Below are positions 46,266 to 55,852 of a stretch of 62,753 nucleotides of DNA, in pieces. The notes below the pieces were generated by a model. It was not told the DNA's origin, made no database searches, and saw only the letters and a list, made by a program, of their open reading frames with translations. The position numbers and the translations under genes were made by a program. Source of the stretch: Paracoccaceae bacterium. Lineage in GTDB: Bacteria > Pseudomonadota > Alphaproteobacteria > Rhodobacterales > Rhodobacteraceae. The number at the start of each line of letters is the position of its first letter. Position 1 is the first letter of the stretch. The stretch is taken from the NCBI GenBank assembly GCA_947449875.1, contig CANFSY010000003.1, forward strand, positions 1 through 62,753. Reading direction: 5' to 3'.

Positions 46266-48548
46266 ATGAAAGTTCTATGCTTGGGCGGTGGCCCTGCGGG
46301 TCTGTATTTTGCCATCTCGATGAAGCTGCGCGATCCGGCCCACCAGATCACGGTGCTGGAACGCAACCGCGCCAATGACACCTTTGGCTGGGGCGTGGTG
46401 CTGTCGGATGATGCGCTGGGCCGGATGGAGAAGAACGACCCCGTCTCGACCGCTGCGATCCGCGCCAACTTTGCCTATTGGGACGATATCGCCGTGGTGC
46501 ACAACGGCACGCGCACGGTGTCGGGCGGGCACGGCTTTGCGGGCATCGGGCGCAAGGCAATGCTGATCTTGCTGCAAGCGCGCGCGCGGGAATTGGGCGT
46601 AGATTTGCAGTTCGAGACAGAGTTCAAATCCGCCGAAGAGTATCGGCGCGACTATGATCTGGTCGTGGCGACCGACGGGATCAATTCTGTCGTGCGGCGC
46701 GATTATGCGCAGGTGTTTCAGCCCGATATCGACACGCGCAAATGCAAGTTCGTCTGGCTGGGCACCCATGCCAAGTTCGACGATGCCTTTACCTTTATCT
46801 TCGAGAAAACCGCACACGGCTGGGTCTGGGCCCATGTCTACCAGTTCGACAAAGACACCGCGACCTTCATCGTCGAATGCCTGCCTGACACATGGGACAG
46901 GCTGGGCTTTGCCACCATGTCGAAAGAGGAAACGATTGCCACCTGCGAGCGGATCTTTGCCAAGCATTTGGGCGGCCATGCGCTGATGTCGAACGCCGCC
47001 CATCTGCGCGGGTCAGCGGTGTGGATGCAGTTTCCCCGTGTGATCTGCGCGCGGTGGTATCATGAAAACATCGTGCTGATGGGCGATGCGGCGGCGACGG
47101 GGCATTTCTCGATCGGGTCGGGGTCGCGGCTGGCTTTTGACAGTGCGATTGCCTTGGCGGAATATCTGCATTCCGAACCCACGTTGCAGGGTGCCTTTGA
47201 ACGCTACCAAGACGAGCGCCGGGTCGAGGTGTTGCGCCTGCAATCGGCCGCCCGCAACTCGTTAGAATGGTTCGAAGAGGTGGAGCGCTATCTTGACCTT
47301 CCCCCCCTGCAATTCGCCTATTCGCTGCTGACGCGCAGCCAGCGGATCAGCCATGAAAACTTGCGCGCGCGTGACCCCAAATGGCTGCGTCAGGCCGAGG
47401 ATTGGTTTCAAGAGCAGGCCGGTGGAGAGGCCGGACGCCTGCCGATGTTCGCCCCCTTCCGCCTGCGCGACATGGCGCTGGCCAACCGCATCGTGGTGTC
47501 CCCCATGGCGCAGTATAAGGCGGTTGACGGGGTTCCGGGTGATTGGCATTTCATCCACTACGCCGAACGCGCCAAGGGCGGCGCGGGGCTGGTCTATACC
47601 GAGATGACCTGCGTGTCCGCCCATGGCCGCATCACCCCCGGCTGCCCCGGCCTGTACACCCCCAAGCACGAGGCGGGGTGGAAGCGGATTGTCGATTTCA
47701 TCCACACCGAAACGCAGGCCAAAATCTGCTGCCAGATCGGCCATTCAGGGCGCAAAGGATCAACACAGGTGGGCTGGCTGGACGGCGACGCGCCCCTGCC
47801 GCATGGCAACTGGCCGGTGATGAGTGCTTCGGCCATTCCATGGACACCGCAAAACGCGACCCCGAAGGAAATGGACCGCGCCGATATGGATAAGGTGCTG
47901 TTGCAATTCGTCAAAGCCACCGAAATGGCCAAAATTTGCGGCTTTGACATGATCGAACTGCATGCCGCGCATGGCTATCTGATCTCGTCCTTTATCAGCC
48001 CCACGTCGAACCAGCGCACCGACGAATACGGCGGCTCGCTGGAAAACCGCATGCGCTATCCGCTGGAAGTTTTCGCCGCCATGCGCGCTGAATGGCCGGG
48101 GCAAAAGCCGATGGCGGTGCGAATCTCGGCCAGCGATTGGGTGGGTGAGGCGGGTGTGACCGGGGCCGAAGCGGTCGAGATTGCCGCGATGTTTGCAGCG
48201 GCGGGGGCCGATATTATTGACGTGTCGGCGGGCCAAACCAGCCCTGACGCCAAGCCCATCTATGGCCGCATGTTCCAAACCCCCTTCAGCGACCGCATCC
48301 GCAACGAGGCGGGCTTGGCCACAATGGCCGTGGGCAACATCACCGAAGCCGAGCAGGTCAACCAGATCTTGCTGGCCGGGCGGGCCGACCTTGTCTGCCT
48401 TGCCCGTCCGCATCTGGCCGACCCCTATTGGACCCTGCATCAGGCGATCAAAGCGGGCGATCCCACGCCTTGGCCCTTGCCATACCTTGCGGGCCGCGAT
48501 CAAGCTATGCGCCTGTTGTCCAAATCGGTCGAGGTGGCGCGGGTATGA
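46266..48548 (+). CDS. 2-aminobenzoyl-CoA monooxygenase/reductase-type fusion (salicylyl-CoA 5-hydroxylase + OYE-like reductase)
   Basis: The 760-residue protein fuses an N-terminal FAD monooxygenase to a C-terminal old-yellow-enzyme-like FMN reductase. The monooxygenase has GGGPAGLYFA at residues 8-17 and a GDAAATGHFSIGSG FAD loop near residue 273. The reductase begins near residue 394 (MFAPFRLRDMALANRIVVSPM) with ELHAAHGYL near 565 and DEYGGS near 586. This is the architecture of Azoarcus 2-aminobenzoyl-CoA monooxygenase/reductase, which hydroxylates and reduces anthraniloyl-CoA to 2-amino-5-oxocyclohex-1-ene-1-carboxyl-CoA. I chose the ATG at 46266 since AGGGGA lies six bases upstream; an ATG two codons earlier is too close to that site. 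The large open frame upstream is read-through of a shadow frame. Confidence 0.88.
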   Translation: MKVLCLGGGPAGLYFAISMKLRDPAHQITVLERNRANDTFGWGVVLSDDALGRMEKNDPVSTAAIRANFAYWDDIAVVHNGTRTVSGGHGFAGIGRKAMLILLQARARELGVDLQFETEFKSAEEYRRDYDLVVATDGINSVVRRDYAQVFQPDIDTRKCKFVWLGTHAKFDDAFTFIFEKTAHGWVWAHVYQFDKDTATFIVECLPDTWDRLGFATMSKEETIATCERIFAKHLGGHALMSNAAHLRGSAVWMQFPRVICARWYHENIVLMGDAAATGHFSIGSGSRLAFDSAIALAEYLHSEPTLQGAFERYQDERRVEVLRLQSAARNSLEWFEEVERYLDLPPLQFAYSLLTRSQRISHENLRARDPKWLRQAEDWFQEQAGGEAGRLPMFAPFRLRDMALANRIVVSPMAQYKAVDGVPGDWHFIHYAERAKGGAGLVYTEMTCVSAHGRITPGCPGLYTPKHEAGWKRIVDFIHTETQAKICCQIGHSGRKGSTQVGWLDGDAPLPHGNWPVMSASAIPWTPQNATPKEMDRADMDKVLLQFVKATEMAKICGFDMIELHAAHGYLISSFISPTSNQRTDEYGGSLENRMRYPLEVFAAMRAEWPGQKPMAVRISASDWVGEAGVTGAEAVEIAAMFAAAGADIIDVSAGQTSPDAKPIYGRMFQTPFSDRIRNEAGLATMAVGNITEAEQVNQILLAGRADLVCLARPHLADPYWTLHQAIKAGDPTPWPLPYLAGRDQAMRLLSKSVEVARV

Positions 48549-49279
48549 ACGGCAAGCGGGTTCTTGTCACAGGCGGCGGGTCGGGCGCGGGGGCAGACCT
48601 TGCGCTGGGCTTTGCCCAAGCAGGGGCAAAGGTGGTAATTTGTGGCCGCCGCCCCGACGCTTTGGCCAAAATTGCTGCGCAGCATTCTGCGATCACCGCT
48701 ATGGGCTGCGATGTGACAGACGAAGGCTCTGTGGAACGTTTGTTTGCCAGTGCGGGGCCTTTGGACATTGTGATTGCCAACGCAGGCCAAGCGGATTCGG
48801 CCCCCTTTCACAAGACCAGCCTTGGGCAGTGGAACGCGATGCTGTCGGTCAACCTAACCGGCGTCTTCCTGACCTTTCGCGAAGGCTTGCGGCAGATGAC
48901 GGGGTGGGGTCGGTTGGTGGCCGTCTGTTCCACCGCAGGGGTGAAAGGCTATGCCAAGGTCGCCCCCTATGCGGCGGCCAAGCACGGGGTGATGGGGCTG
49001 GTGCGGTCTTTGGCGCTGGAAGTGGCGAAAGGTCCGGTGACGGTCAACGCGATTTGCCCGGGCTTTTTGGATACCGAGATGACCGACCACTCTATTCGCA
49101 TCATCGCTGAAAAAACCGGCCGCTCGCCCGCGCAGGCCAAGGCCGCGCTTGAGGGGTTGAACCCTCAGGGCCGCTTGTTCTCGCCTTCGGAAGTGACGGC
49201 CGCGGCGCTGTATCTGTGCGGGCCGGGCTCGCAGGGCGTGAACGGCCAAAGCCTCGTGATCGCAGGGGGCGAGGTGTGA
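48545..49279 (+). CDS. Short-chain dehydrogenase/reductase
   Basis: The 244-residue classical SDR has VLVTGGGSGAGADLALGFA, NAGQ in place of NAG, and YAAAK as the catalytic Tyr-Lys pair. It likely reduces or oxidises a keto/hydroxy group in the dearomatised intermediate. The ATG overlaps the fusion-enzyme stop. Substrate not determinable from sequence. Confidence 0.88.
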   Translation: MNGKRVLVTGGGSGAGADLALGFAQAGAKVVICGRRPDALAKIAAQHSAITAMGCDVTDEGSVERLFASAGPLDIVIANAGQADSAPFHKTSLGQWNAMLSVNLTGVFLTFREGLRQMTGWGRLVAVCSTAGVKGYAKVAPYAAAKHGVMGLVRSLALEVAKGPVTVNAICPGFLDTEMTDHSIRIIAEKTGRSPAQAKAALEGLNPQGRLFSPSEVTAAALYLCGPGSQGVNGQSLVIAGGEV

Positions 49280-49710
49280 GCGACCCTTTGTCCAAACGCC
49301 GTCTAAAGATGTGGATACGCCTTTTGGGCGTGACTCGCACCGCTGAATCGCACCTGCGTGAGTTTTTGCGGGTGCAGCACGACACGACCCTGCCGCGGTT
49401 TGATGTGATGGCAGCGCTTTATCGGCGGCGCGAAGGGGTGACCATGTCAGAGCTGTCGCGCCTGTTGCTGGTGTCAAACGGCAATGCGACGACCGTGGTG
49501 GACCGTTTGGAAAACGACGGTCTGGTGCGGCGCACCCCGTCGGAAACCGATCGCCGCACGGTGTTTGTGGCGCTGACCCCCGAAGGATTGCGCCAGTTCG
49601 AGGGGCTGGCCACCCAGCACGAGGCCGAGGTGGGCCGACTTTTTGCCAACCTGTCCGAAGCCGATCTGGATTCGTTGACCGATATACTTAAAAGGATGGG
49701 ACCAAAATGA
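49276..49710 (+). CDS. MarR family transcriptional regulator (second)
   Basis: The 144-residue protein has a winged helix with [49 protein letters not shown] (LSxxLLVSNGN recognition region and DRR wing). It begins with GTG at 49276, overlapping the SDR stop. Its place inside the anthraniloyl-CoA operon suggests control of these genes by an acyl-CoA or aromatic effector. Candidate site at 46186-46215. Confidence 0.88.
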   Translation: MSDPLSKRRLKMWIRLLGVTRTAESHLREFLRVQHDTTLPRFDVMAALYRRREGVTMSELSRLLLVSNGNATTVVDRLENDGLVRRTPSETDRRTVFVALTPEGLRQFEGLATQHEAEVGRLFANLSEADLDSLTDILKRMGPK

Positions 49711-50516
49711 ACCTCGCCGACCGCAAGCCGCAGCATTTTCTGTGGCAGGTTTCCAACCGCATCGCCACGCTGCGCCTGAACCGGCCAGAGCGTAAGAACC
49801 CCCTGACCTTCGACAGCTACCGCGAACTACGCGACCTGTTTCGCGATCTGGTCTATGCCGACGATGTTGACGTGGTGATCTTTGCGCCCAATGGCGGCAA
49901 CTTCTGCTCGGGCGGCGATGTGCATGACATCATCGGCCCCTTGATCGGCCTGCCGATGAAAGAGCTTTTGGCCTTTACCCGCATGACGGGCGATCTGGTC
50001 AAGGCGATGATCGGCTGTGGCAAACCCATCATCGCGGCGGTGGACGGGGTGGCCGTGGGGGCGGGGGCGATCATCGCCATGGCGTCTGATCTGCGCCTTG
50101 CCACGCCGCAGGCCAAATGCGCCTTTCTGTTCACCCGCGTCGGCCTTGCTGGCTGCGACATGGGCGCTTGCGCCATTCTGCCGCGCCTGATTGGTCAGGG
50201 CCGTGCCGCAGAGCTGCTCTACACAGGCCGCACGATGAGTGCCGACGAAGGCGAACGCTGGGGCTTTTGGAACGCCTTGCACAATGCCGACGACCTGGAA
50301 CCCCAAGCCCGCGCCTTGGCCGAACGCTTGGCACAGGGGCCGACCTTTGCGCATTCTATCACCAAGACCCAGCTCAACCACGAATGGAACATGACCCTAG
50401 ACCAAGCGATCGAGGCCGAGGCGCAGGCGCAGGCGATCTGCATGCAAACCGCCGACTTCGAACGCGCCTACCGCGCCTTTGTCGCCAAAGATCGGCCTGA
50501 GTTTAAGGGGAACTGA
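49707..50516 (+). CDS. Crotonase-family protein, possible ring-opening hydrolase (BadI/MenB-like active site)
   Basis: The 269-residue protein has the crotonase oxyanion segments ([13 protein letters not shown] and [17 protein letters not shown]). The usual hydratase glutamate region is changed: instead of a PE motif it reads [20 protein letters not shown], with Asp151. MenB and BadI, which close or open carbon-carbon bonds beta to a thioester, carry an Asp near this place (SFDGG). A role in hydrolytic ring opening of a 2-oxocyclohexane-carboxyl-CoA-type intermediate is therefore possible. The alignment needs a one-residue gap, so this is tentative. It overlaps the MarR stop. Confidence 0.8.
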   Translation: MNLADRKPQHFLWQVSNRIATLRLNRPERKNPLTFDSYRELRDLFRDLVYADDVDVVIFAPNGGNFCSGGDVHDIIGPLIGLPMKELLAFTRMTGDLVKAMIGCGKPIIAAVDGVAVGAGAIIAMASDLRLATPQAKCAFLFTRVGLAGCDMGACAILPRLIGQGRAAELLYTGRTMSADEGERWGFWNALHNADDLEPQARALAERLAQGPTFAHSITKTQLNHEWNMTLDQAIEAEAQAQAICMQTADFERAYRAFVAKDRPEFKGN

Positions 50517-50589
50517 CCCATGACCCACCGCCCCGCAGCGCGGGTTTTGCCCCTTGCCAAGGATTTGCGCCGTGATGAAAGGAAAAGGG

Positions 50590-51726
50590 ATGCCTGATCA
50601 AACGTTCCTTGACTGGCCCTTCTTTGAACCCCGCCATCGCGATCTGGCTGCCGCGCTAGAGGCGTGGTGTGTCGCGCATCTGCCTGTCGATCACTCTGAT
50701 ATCGATGCCGCCTGTCGCGGCTTGGTGGCGGCCTTGGGCGCGGGCGGGTGGTTGCAACATTCCGGCGGCGTCTTGGACGTGCGCAGCCTGTGCCTGATCC
50801 GCGAGACTTTGGCGCGCCATGACGGCTTGGCAGATTTTGCCTTTGCGATGCAGGGGCTGGGCATGGGGGCCGTGTCGCTGTTCGGGTCGCCCGAGCAGCG
50901 GGCTTGGCTGGATAAGACGCGAGCGGGCAGCGCGATTGCGGCCTTTGCCCTGACAGAGCCTTTGTCAGGGTCAGATGTGGCCGCGACCTCTACCACCGCC
51001 GAGCGGGTGCAGGGTGGGTGGCGGCTGAGCGGCGAGAAGACGTGGATTTCCAATGGTGGGATCGCGGATATCTACGTCATCTTTGCCCGCACGGGCGAAG
51101 CGCCGGGGGCGCGGGGGCTTTCGGCGTTTTTGATGCCGGCGGATGTGGCGGGTTTGCATGTGGTCGAGCGACTGGACGTGATCGCCCCCCATCCCCTTGC
51201 ACGGTTGCGGTTGGACGGGGTGGAACTGCCCGACAGCGCCCTGATCGGGCGGGCGGGTGAAGGGTTCAAGCTGGCCATGGCGGTGCTGGATGTGTTCCGA
51301 TCCACCGTGGGGGCGGCGGCCCTTGGCTTTGCGCGGCGTGCTTTGGACGAATCCTTAACCCGTGTCTCCTCACGGCGCATTCAGGGCGCGGCCCTGGCCG
51401 AGTTGCAGATGGTGCAGGGTCATCTTGCCGACATGGCGCTGGAAGTGGATGCCGCAGCCCTGCTTGTCTACCGCGCCGCTTGGACCAAAGACCAAGGCGC
51501 TGCCCGCATCACCCGCGAAGCGGCGATGGCCAAGCTTTACGCCACCGAAGCCGCCCAGCGCGTGATTGACACCGCCGTGCAACTGCATGGCGGCGACGGG
51601 GTGCGCCATGGGTCGGTGGTGGAACAGCTTTACCGCGACATCCGCGCTTTGCGGATTTACGAAGGCGCAAGCGATGTGCAGCGTGTGGTCATCGCACGGT
51701 CGATCCTGCCGAAGGAGGCGAAATGA
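50590..51726 (+). CDS. Acyl-CoA dehydrogenase
   Basis: The 378-residue flavoprotein has the [17 protein letters not shown] motif, the [10 protein letters not shown] motif, and [15 protein letters not shown] with the catalytic-type Glu. It presumably oxidises a saturated or alicyclic acyl-CoA in the pathway. The ATG at 50590 was chosen because AAAGGA lies seven bases upstream; the open frame starts 36 bases earlier at a TTG. A short C-terminal ATGA overlap joins it to the RidA gene. Confidence 0.9.
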   Translation: MPDQTFLDWPFFEPRHRDLAAALEAWCVAHLPVDHSDIDAACRGLVAALGAGGWLQHSGGVLDVRSLCLIRETLARHDGLADFAFAMQGLGMGAVSLFGSPEQRAWLDKTRAGSAIAAFALTEPLSGSDVAATSTTAERVQGGWRLSGEKTWISNGGIADIYVIFARTGEAPGARGLSAFLMPADVAGLHVVERLDVIAPHPLARLRLDGVELPDSALIGRAGEGFKLAMAVLDVFRSTVGAAALGFARRALDESLTRVSSRRIQGAALAELQMVQGHLADMALEVDAAALLVYRAAWTKDQGAARITREAAMAKLYATEAAQRVIDTAVQLHGGDGVRHGSVVEQLYRDIRALRIYEGASDVQRVVIARSILPKEAK

Positions 51727-52127
51727 CACCCGAACACGAGGTTTTGCAACCCAAGCATTGGAAACCCGCCTTGGGCTATTCCAACGGCATGGCGGCGCGT
51801 GGGCGGTTGGTGGTGACCGGCGGGATCATCGGATGGAACGCCGATCAGGTGTTTGAAACCGACGATTTCGCAGGGCAAGCCGCCCAAGTTCTGCGGTCCA
51901 TCGTCGAGGTGCTGGCCTGTGCCGGCGCACGGCCCGAGCATTTGGTGCGGCTGACATGGTATGTCACCGACAAGGCCGAATATCTTTCCAGCCTGAAAGA
52001 GCTTGGCCGCGCCTACCGCGAGGTGATCGGGCGGCATTATCCGGCCATGGCCTTGGTGCAGGTCGTGGCCCTTGTCGAAGACCGCGCCAAGGTTGAAATC
52101 GAAGCAACCGCCGTGGTGCCAGAGTAA
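51723..52127 (+). CDS. RidA family protein (possible enamine/imine deaminase)
   Basis: The 134-residue protein has the YjgF/YER057c/UK114 fold features: [50 protein letters not shown] and a late [17 protein letters not shown]. RidA proteins hydrolyse enamines and imines. The product of the aminobenzoyl-CoA monooxygenase/reductase is a beta-enamino thioester, so a dedicated RidA could remove its nitrogen; that is inference. The conserved Arg (RidA Arg105-type) near the [10 protein letters not shown] region is present. It is coupled to the dehydrogenase (ATGA). Confidence 0.85.
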   Translation: MTPEHEVLQPKHWKPALGYSNGMAARGRLVVTGGIIGWNADQVFETDDFAGQAAQVLRSIVEVLACAGARPEHLVRLTWYVTDKAEYLSSLKELGRAYREVIGRHYPAMALVQVVALVEDRAKVEIEATAVVPE

Positions 52128-52139
52128 AGGGGCTGAACG

Positions 52140-53750
52140 ATGTTAGGACCGACAGGGCATCACGACACCTTCACCCGCGACAGGCTCCCCCCTGCGGCCG
52201 ATTGGCCCGAGATTGCGCCGGTTTTCCACTACCCAGACTGGCTGAATGCGGGGGTTGAACTGTGCGACCGCATGGTGGAACGCGGCTTTGGCGACCGCGT
52301 GGCGCTGATCGGCAACGGGCGACAGCGCACCTATAAGGAACTGGCCGATTGGTCAAACCGCATCGCCCATGCTTTGGTCGATCTGTACGGGGTCAAACCC
52401 GGCAACCGTGTGCTGATCCGCTCGGCCAACAATCCCGCCATGGTGGCCTGTTGGCTGGCCGCGACCAAAGCGGGGGCGGTGGTGGTCAACACCATGCCTA
52501 TGCTGCGGGCGGGTGAGTTGGCGGCGATTGTGGATAAGGCGCAGGTCAGCCACGCGCTGTGCGACACGCGGTTGATGGAGGAACTGGTCAGCTGTGCCAA
52601 AGCCTCGTCCCACTTGCGCACGGTGGTGGGGTTTGATGGCACGGCCAACCATGACGCCGAACTTGACCGCATCGCCTTGTCAAAGCCCGTGCGGTTTGAC
52701 GCGGTGAAAACGGGGCGCGACGATGTGGCGCTGCTCGGCTTTACCAGCGGCACCACGGGCGAGCCCAAGGCCACGATGCACTTTCACCGCGATTTGCTGA
52801 TCATCGCCGATGGCTATGCCAAAGAGGTGCTGCAAGTCACGCCGGACGATATATTTGTCGGCTCGCCGCCCTTGGCGTTCACCTTCGGCCTTGGGGGCCT
52901 TGCGATCTTTCCGCTGCGCTTTGGGGCGGCGGCGGCTTTGCTGGAACAGGCAAGTCCGGCCAACCTGATCTCGTTGATCCAAGACCACCGCGCCACGGTC
53001 TGCTTCACCGCCCCCACCGCCTACCGCGCCATGCTAAAGGCAATGGAAGAGGGGGCGGATTTGTCATCCTTGCGCGCGGCGGTAAGTGCGGGGGAAACCC
53101 TGCCCGCGCCGGTTTATGAGGAATGGATCGCGCGGACGGGCAAGCCGATGCTGGACGGCATCGGGGCGACCGAGATGCTGCACATCTTCATCACCAACCG
53201 CTTTGACGATCACAGCCCCGGTTGCACGGGGCGGCCTGTGGCGGGCTATCAGGCCAAAGTCGTGGGCGATGACATGGCCGAGGTGCCGCGCGGCACCGTG
53301 GGCCGCTTGGCCGTGCGCGGCCCGACCGGCTGCCGCTATATGGCCGACGACCGCCAACGCACCTATGTCAAAGGCGGCTGGAACCTGACCGGCGATAGCT
53401 TTTGGCAGGACGACGACGGGCGCTTTCACTTTGCCGCGCGGTCGGATGATATGATCGTCTCGTCCGGTTACAACATCGCAGGGCCAGAGGTGGAAGCGGC
53501 CCTGCTGTCGCACCCCGCCGTATTGGAATGTGCGGTTGTGGGGGCGGCGGATGAAGAGCGCGGCCATATTGTTGCGGCGCATGTGGTCTTGACCGCAGGG
53601 CATCAGGGTGATGCGGCGATGGTCAAACAGTTGCAAGACCATGTGAAAGCGGTGATCGCCCCTTACAAATACCCCCGCCGCGTGGTCTTTGTGACGGCCC
53701 TGCCCAAAACCCAGACGGGCAAGATTCAGCGGTTTCGCCTGAAAAGCTGA
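52140..53750 (+). CDS. Benzoate/2-aminobenzoate-CoA ligase family AMP-forming enzyme
   Basis: The 536-residue adenylating enzyme has the P-loop-like TSGTTGEPKA near residues 201-210, GIGATEMLHIFITN, and a C-terminal domain ending KTQTGKIQRF with the catalytic Lys. Features such as GNRVLIRSANNPAMVACWLAATKAGAVVV place it with the benzoate-CoA ligases. The neighbouring monooxygenase/reductase fusion points to 2-aminobenzoate as substrate. It completes the plus-strand operon; the next gene is convergent 7 bp away. Confidence 0.87.
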   Translation: MLGPTGHHDTFTRDRLPPAADWPEIAPVFHYPDWLNAGVELCDRMVERGFGDRVALIGNGRQRTYKELADWSNRIAHALVDLYGVKPGNRVLIRSANNPAMVACWLAATKAGAVVVNTMPMLRAGELAAIVDKAQVSHALCDTRLMEELVSCAKASSHLRTVVGFDGTANHDAELDRIALSKPVRFDAVKTGRDDVALLGFTSGTTGEPKATMHFHRDLLIIADGYAKEVLQVTPDDIFVGSPPLAFTFGLGGLAIFPLRFGAAAALLEQASPANLISLIQDHRATVCFTAPTAYRAMLKAMEEGADLSSLRAAVSAGETLPAPVYEEWIARTGKPMLDGIGATEMLHIFITNRFDDHSPGCTGRPVAGYQAKVVGDDMAEVPRGTVGRLAVRGPTGCRYMADDRQRTYVKGGWNLTGDSFWQDDDGRFHFAARSDDMIVSSGYNIAGPEVEAALLSHPAVLECAVVGAADEERGHIVAAHVVLTAGHQGDAAMVKQLQDHVKAVIAPYKYPRRVVFVTALPKTQTGKIQRFRLKS

Positions 53751-53757
53751 CCTTCGC

Positions 53758-55071
53758 TTAGGTCAGCTTCAAAGCCACCGCAAACCCCCGCCCGTCAGCA
53801 ACCGGAGAGCGCAGCACCAAATCATTCCCCAAACCCCGCGCAATGCCTGCCGCGATGGCCAGACCCAGACCTGATCCGCTGCCCTGAGCGCCCGCCCGTT
53901 CAAAGCGCATCGTCAAGGTCGATAGAACCTCGATCGGAATCGCGTCGCAGTCGTTGGTCACAGCGAAGGTGCCGTCTGCATCCAGCGTCACTTTGACGGG
54001 CATATCCGTGCCATGCACCAGCGCGTTTTCGATCATATTGCGCGCCAGAACCGCGAAAGCGTCGGGGTCAAGCCGAGAGGGGACAGAACCCTTGGGCAGG
54101 TCTGCCACAATCCGCCCCGCAGCACTGCGGGCGAAATCGGCCAGCACCATATGCAAGATGGGCACCAGATCGGCAGGGCCTTGGCCCAGCATCGCTCCAC
54201 CTTCGGCGCGGGCCAGTTGCATCAGCTTTTCGGCCAGACGGGCGAGGCGTTTTAACTCTCCCTCGACCGTCACGGCGCGGTGGCGCAGGGGGCCTTCGGG
54301 GCTTTCGGCCACCAAGCGTTGCGTTTGCGCCAAGGTGGCGGCAATCGGCGTGCGCAGTTCGTGGGCGGCGTTGGCGGCAAAGGCGCGCTCGGCTTCCAGC
54401 GTGCGGCTTAGGCGGGCCATCAGGCGGTTGGCGGCGTGTTGGATGGGCACCAATTCGCTGCGCAAGTTGGGCAGTTTCAACGGCGTCAGGTCATCGGCCC
54501 CTTTCACCCGCAAGGCCACCGACAAATGCGCCAAGGGCCGCAGCGCCCGGCTGACCCAAAGGGCGACACCAAACAGCGTCAGCGGCAACAGCACGCCCAA
54601 GGGCACCAGCATCGCCAGCACCGTTTCGCGCAGGGCCGTCTGGCGGTGGGTCAGCGGTTCGGCCACTTGGATCGTATACTGCCCCGACACAGCCGAGCGG
54701 CTGAAAACGCGGTGGTCGCCAGTGGTCACAAAGCCTTGGCCCTTCACCGTGTCAAACACCCGCAAATCGGCGTCATGCGAATACATCAAGACCTGCCCTT
54801 GGCCATCGCGGATGACATAGGTGATCTTTTCGTCATGCTGGGCGATGGGCAAAATCCGCTTCGCGCCCGTGGCATCGTCAGACCCAATCAGTTCCACCAC
54901 CGCCAAGGGCAAAATCCGCTCGCCGGTTTCCTGCAAGGCGGCGTCAAAGCTTTCGTCGATCTCTTCCTTGACCACAAAGGCGCTGCCCAAAACGGCCAGC
55001 ACCCACAAAACAACCAGCATGACCGACACGCCGACCGCGATCTGCCCGCGCAAAGATTGCAGGATCTTCAC
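53758..55071 (-). CDS. Sensor histidine kinase (QseC-like)
   Basis: The 437-residue kinase has an N-terminal helix (QIAVGVSVMLVVLWVLAVLGSAF), a periplasmic sensor of about 120 residues and a second helix (VLAMLVPLGVLLPLTLFGVALWV). A HisKA domain follows with His237 in AAHELRTPI, then the N box NMIENALVHG and the G box GSGSGLGLAIA. It starts with GTG at 55071, overlapping the response regulator stop. The signal is unknown; neighbours suggest redox or envelope stress. Confidence 0.9.
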   Translation of the reverse strand: MKILQSLRGQIAVGVSVMLVVLWVLAVLGSAFVVKEEIDESFDAALQETGERILPLAVVELIGSDDATGAKRILPIAQHDEKITYVIRDGQGQVLMYSHDADLRVFDTVKGQGFVTTGDHRVFSRSAVSGQYTIQVAEPLTHRQTALRETVLAMLVPLGVLLPLTLFGVALWVSRALRPLAHLSVALRVKGADDLTPLKLPNLRSELVPIQHAANRLMARLSRTLEAERAFAANAAHELRTPIAATLAQTQRLVAESPEGPLRHRAVTVEGELKRLARLAEKLMQLARAEGGAMLGQGPADLVPILHMVLADFARSAAGRIVADLPKGSVPSRLDPDAFAVLARNMIENALVHGTDMPVKVTLDADGTFAVTNDCDAIPIEVLSTLTMRFERAGAQGSGSGLGLAIAAGIARGLGNDLVLRSPVADGRGFAVALKLT

Positions 55072-55727
55072 GGTGTGCCCAACCTATAACCAAGGCCCCG
55101 AAGTGTTTGCACCACGTCTTTCCCCAATTTCTTGCGCAAGCGGCTGACATAAACCTCTATCGTGTTGCTTTCGACTTCGGAATCAAAGGCGTAGATCTGA
55201 TCCTCGATCTGGCTTTTCGACACGATCTGACCCGGTCGCTGCAACAATGCCTCAAAAATGATCCACTCGCGTTGCGACAGATCAATCTGGCCCTCGGGGC
55301 CGTGGATGGCATGGGCGGCAAGGTCAATCTCTAGCCTGCCCAAGGTGATCAGCGGGTTAGGGTTGCCCGCATAACGCCGCGCCACAGCGGCGATGCGGGC
55401 GGAGAGTTCGGCAAGGTCAAAGGGTTTGACCATGTAATCGTCGGCCCCCGCGTTCAACCCTTCGATCCGTTCGGTGATGCGGTCGTGGGCGGTCAGGATC
55501 ATCACGGGCGTCACCGATCCTTTGGCGCGAAGGCTGCGCAGAAAATCAATCCCGCGGCCATCGGGCAGGCCAAGGTCAAGCAAGATCAGATCATAAGGCA
55601 TCGTGGCCAGCAGGTCGCGGGCATAGGCCAGCGTGGGGGCCAGATCGGGCACATGCCCTTCGGCGGCGATCTGGTCGCGCACAGCGCCGCCCAAACCTGG
55701 GTCATCTTCGATCAGCAGAATACGCAT
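55068..55727 (-). CDS. OmpR-family response regulator
   Basis: The 219-residue regulator has the receiver site Asp51 in LILLDLGLPDG, the Thr79 and Lys101 switch residues, and a C-terminal winged helix (VSKSQIEDQIYAFDSEVESNTIEVYVSRLRKKLG). GGAGG precedes the ATG at 55727. It is divergent from the PepSY operon and separated by 125 bp carrying a double direct repeat that fits its dimeric DNA binding, so it likely controls both itself and the electron-transfer genes. Confidence 0.9.
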   Translation of the reverse strand: MRILLIEDDPGLGGAVRDQIAAEGHVPDLAPTLAYARDLLATMPYDLILLDLGLPDGRGIDFLRSLRAKGSVTPVMILTAHDRITERIEGLNAGADDYMVKPFDLAELSARIAAVARRYAGNPNPLITLGRLEIDLAAHAIHGPEGQIDLSQREWIIFEALLQRPGQIVSKSQIEDQIYAFDSEVESNTIEVYVSRLRKKLGKDVVQTLRGLGYRLGTP

Positions 55728-55761
55728 GGGTCCTCCGTGATCTGCCATTGAGCGTGTTTAG

Positions 55762-55811
55762 CTGACAGGAAGCTGAACGGCAAAGCACCCCGTCGTTCAG
55801 GTCGGCGTCAG
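55762..55811. promoter_or_regulatory. Symmetric double direct repeat, probable response-regulator sites
   Basis: CTGAC-N6-CTGAAC (55762-55778) appears again in inverted orientation as GTTCAG-N6-GTCAG (55795-55811), with 16 bp between. Each pair has the 11-bp period expected of OmpR-family dimers. It lies midway between the response-regulator and PepSY genes, so it could control both transcripts. Confidence 0.6.
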
Positions 55812-55852
55812 GTTGGCAGGTGCACATGGGGCACGTTTGAAAGGATTTCGCC

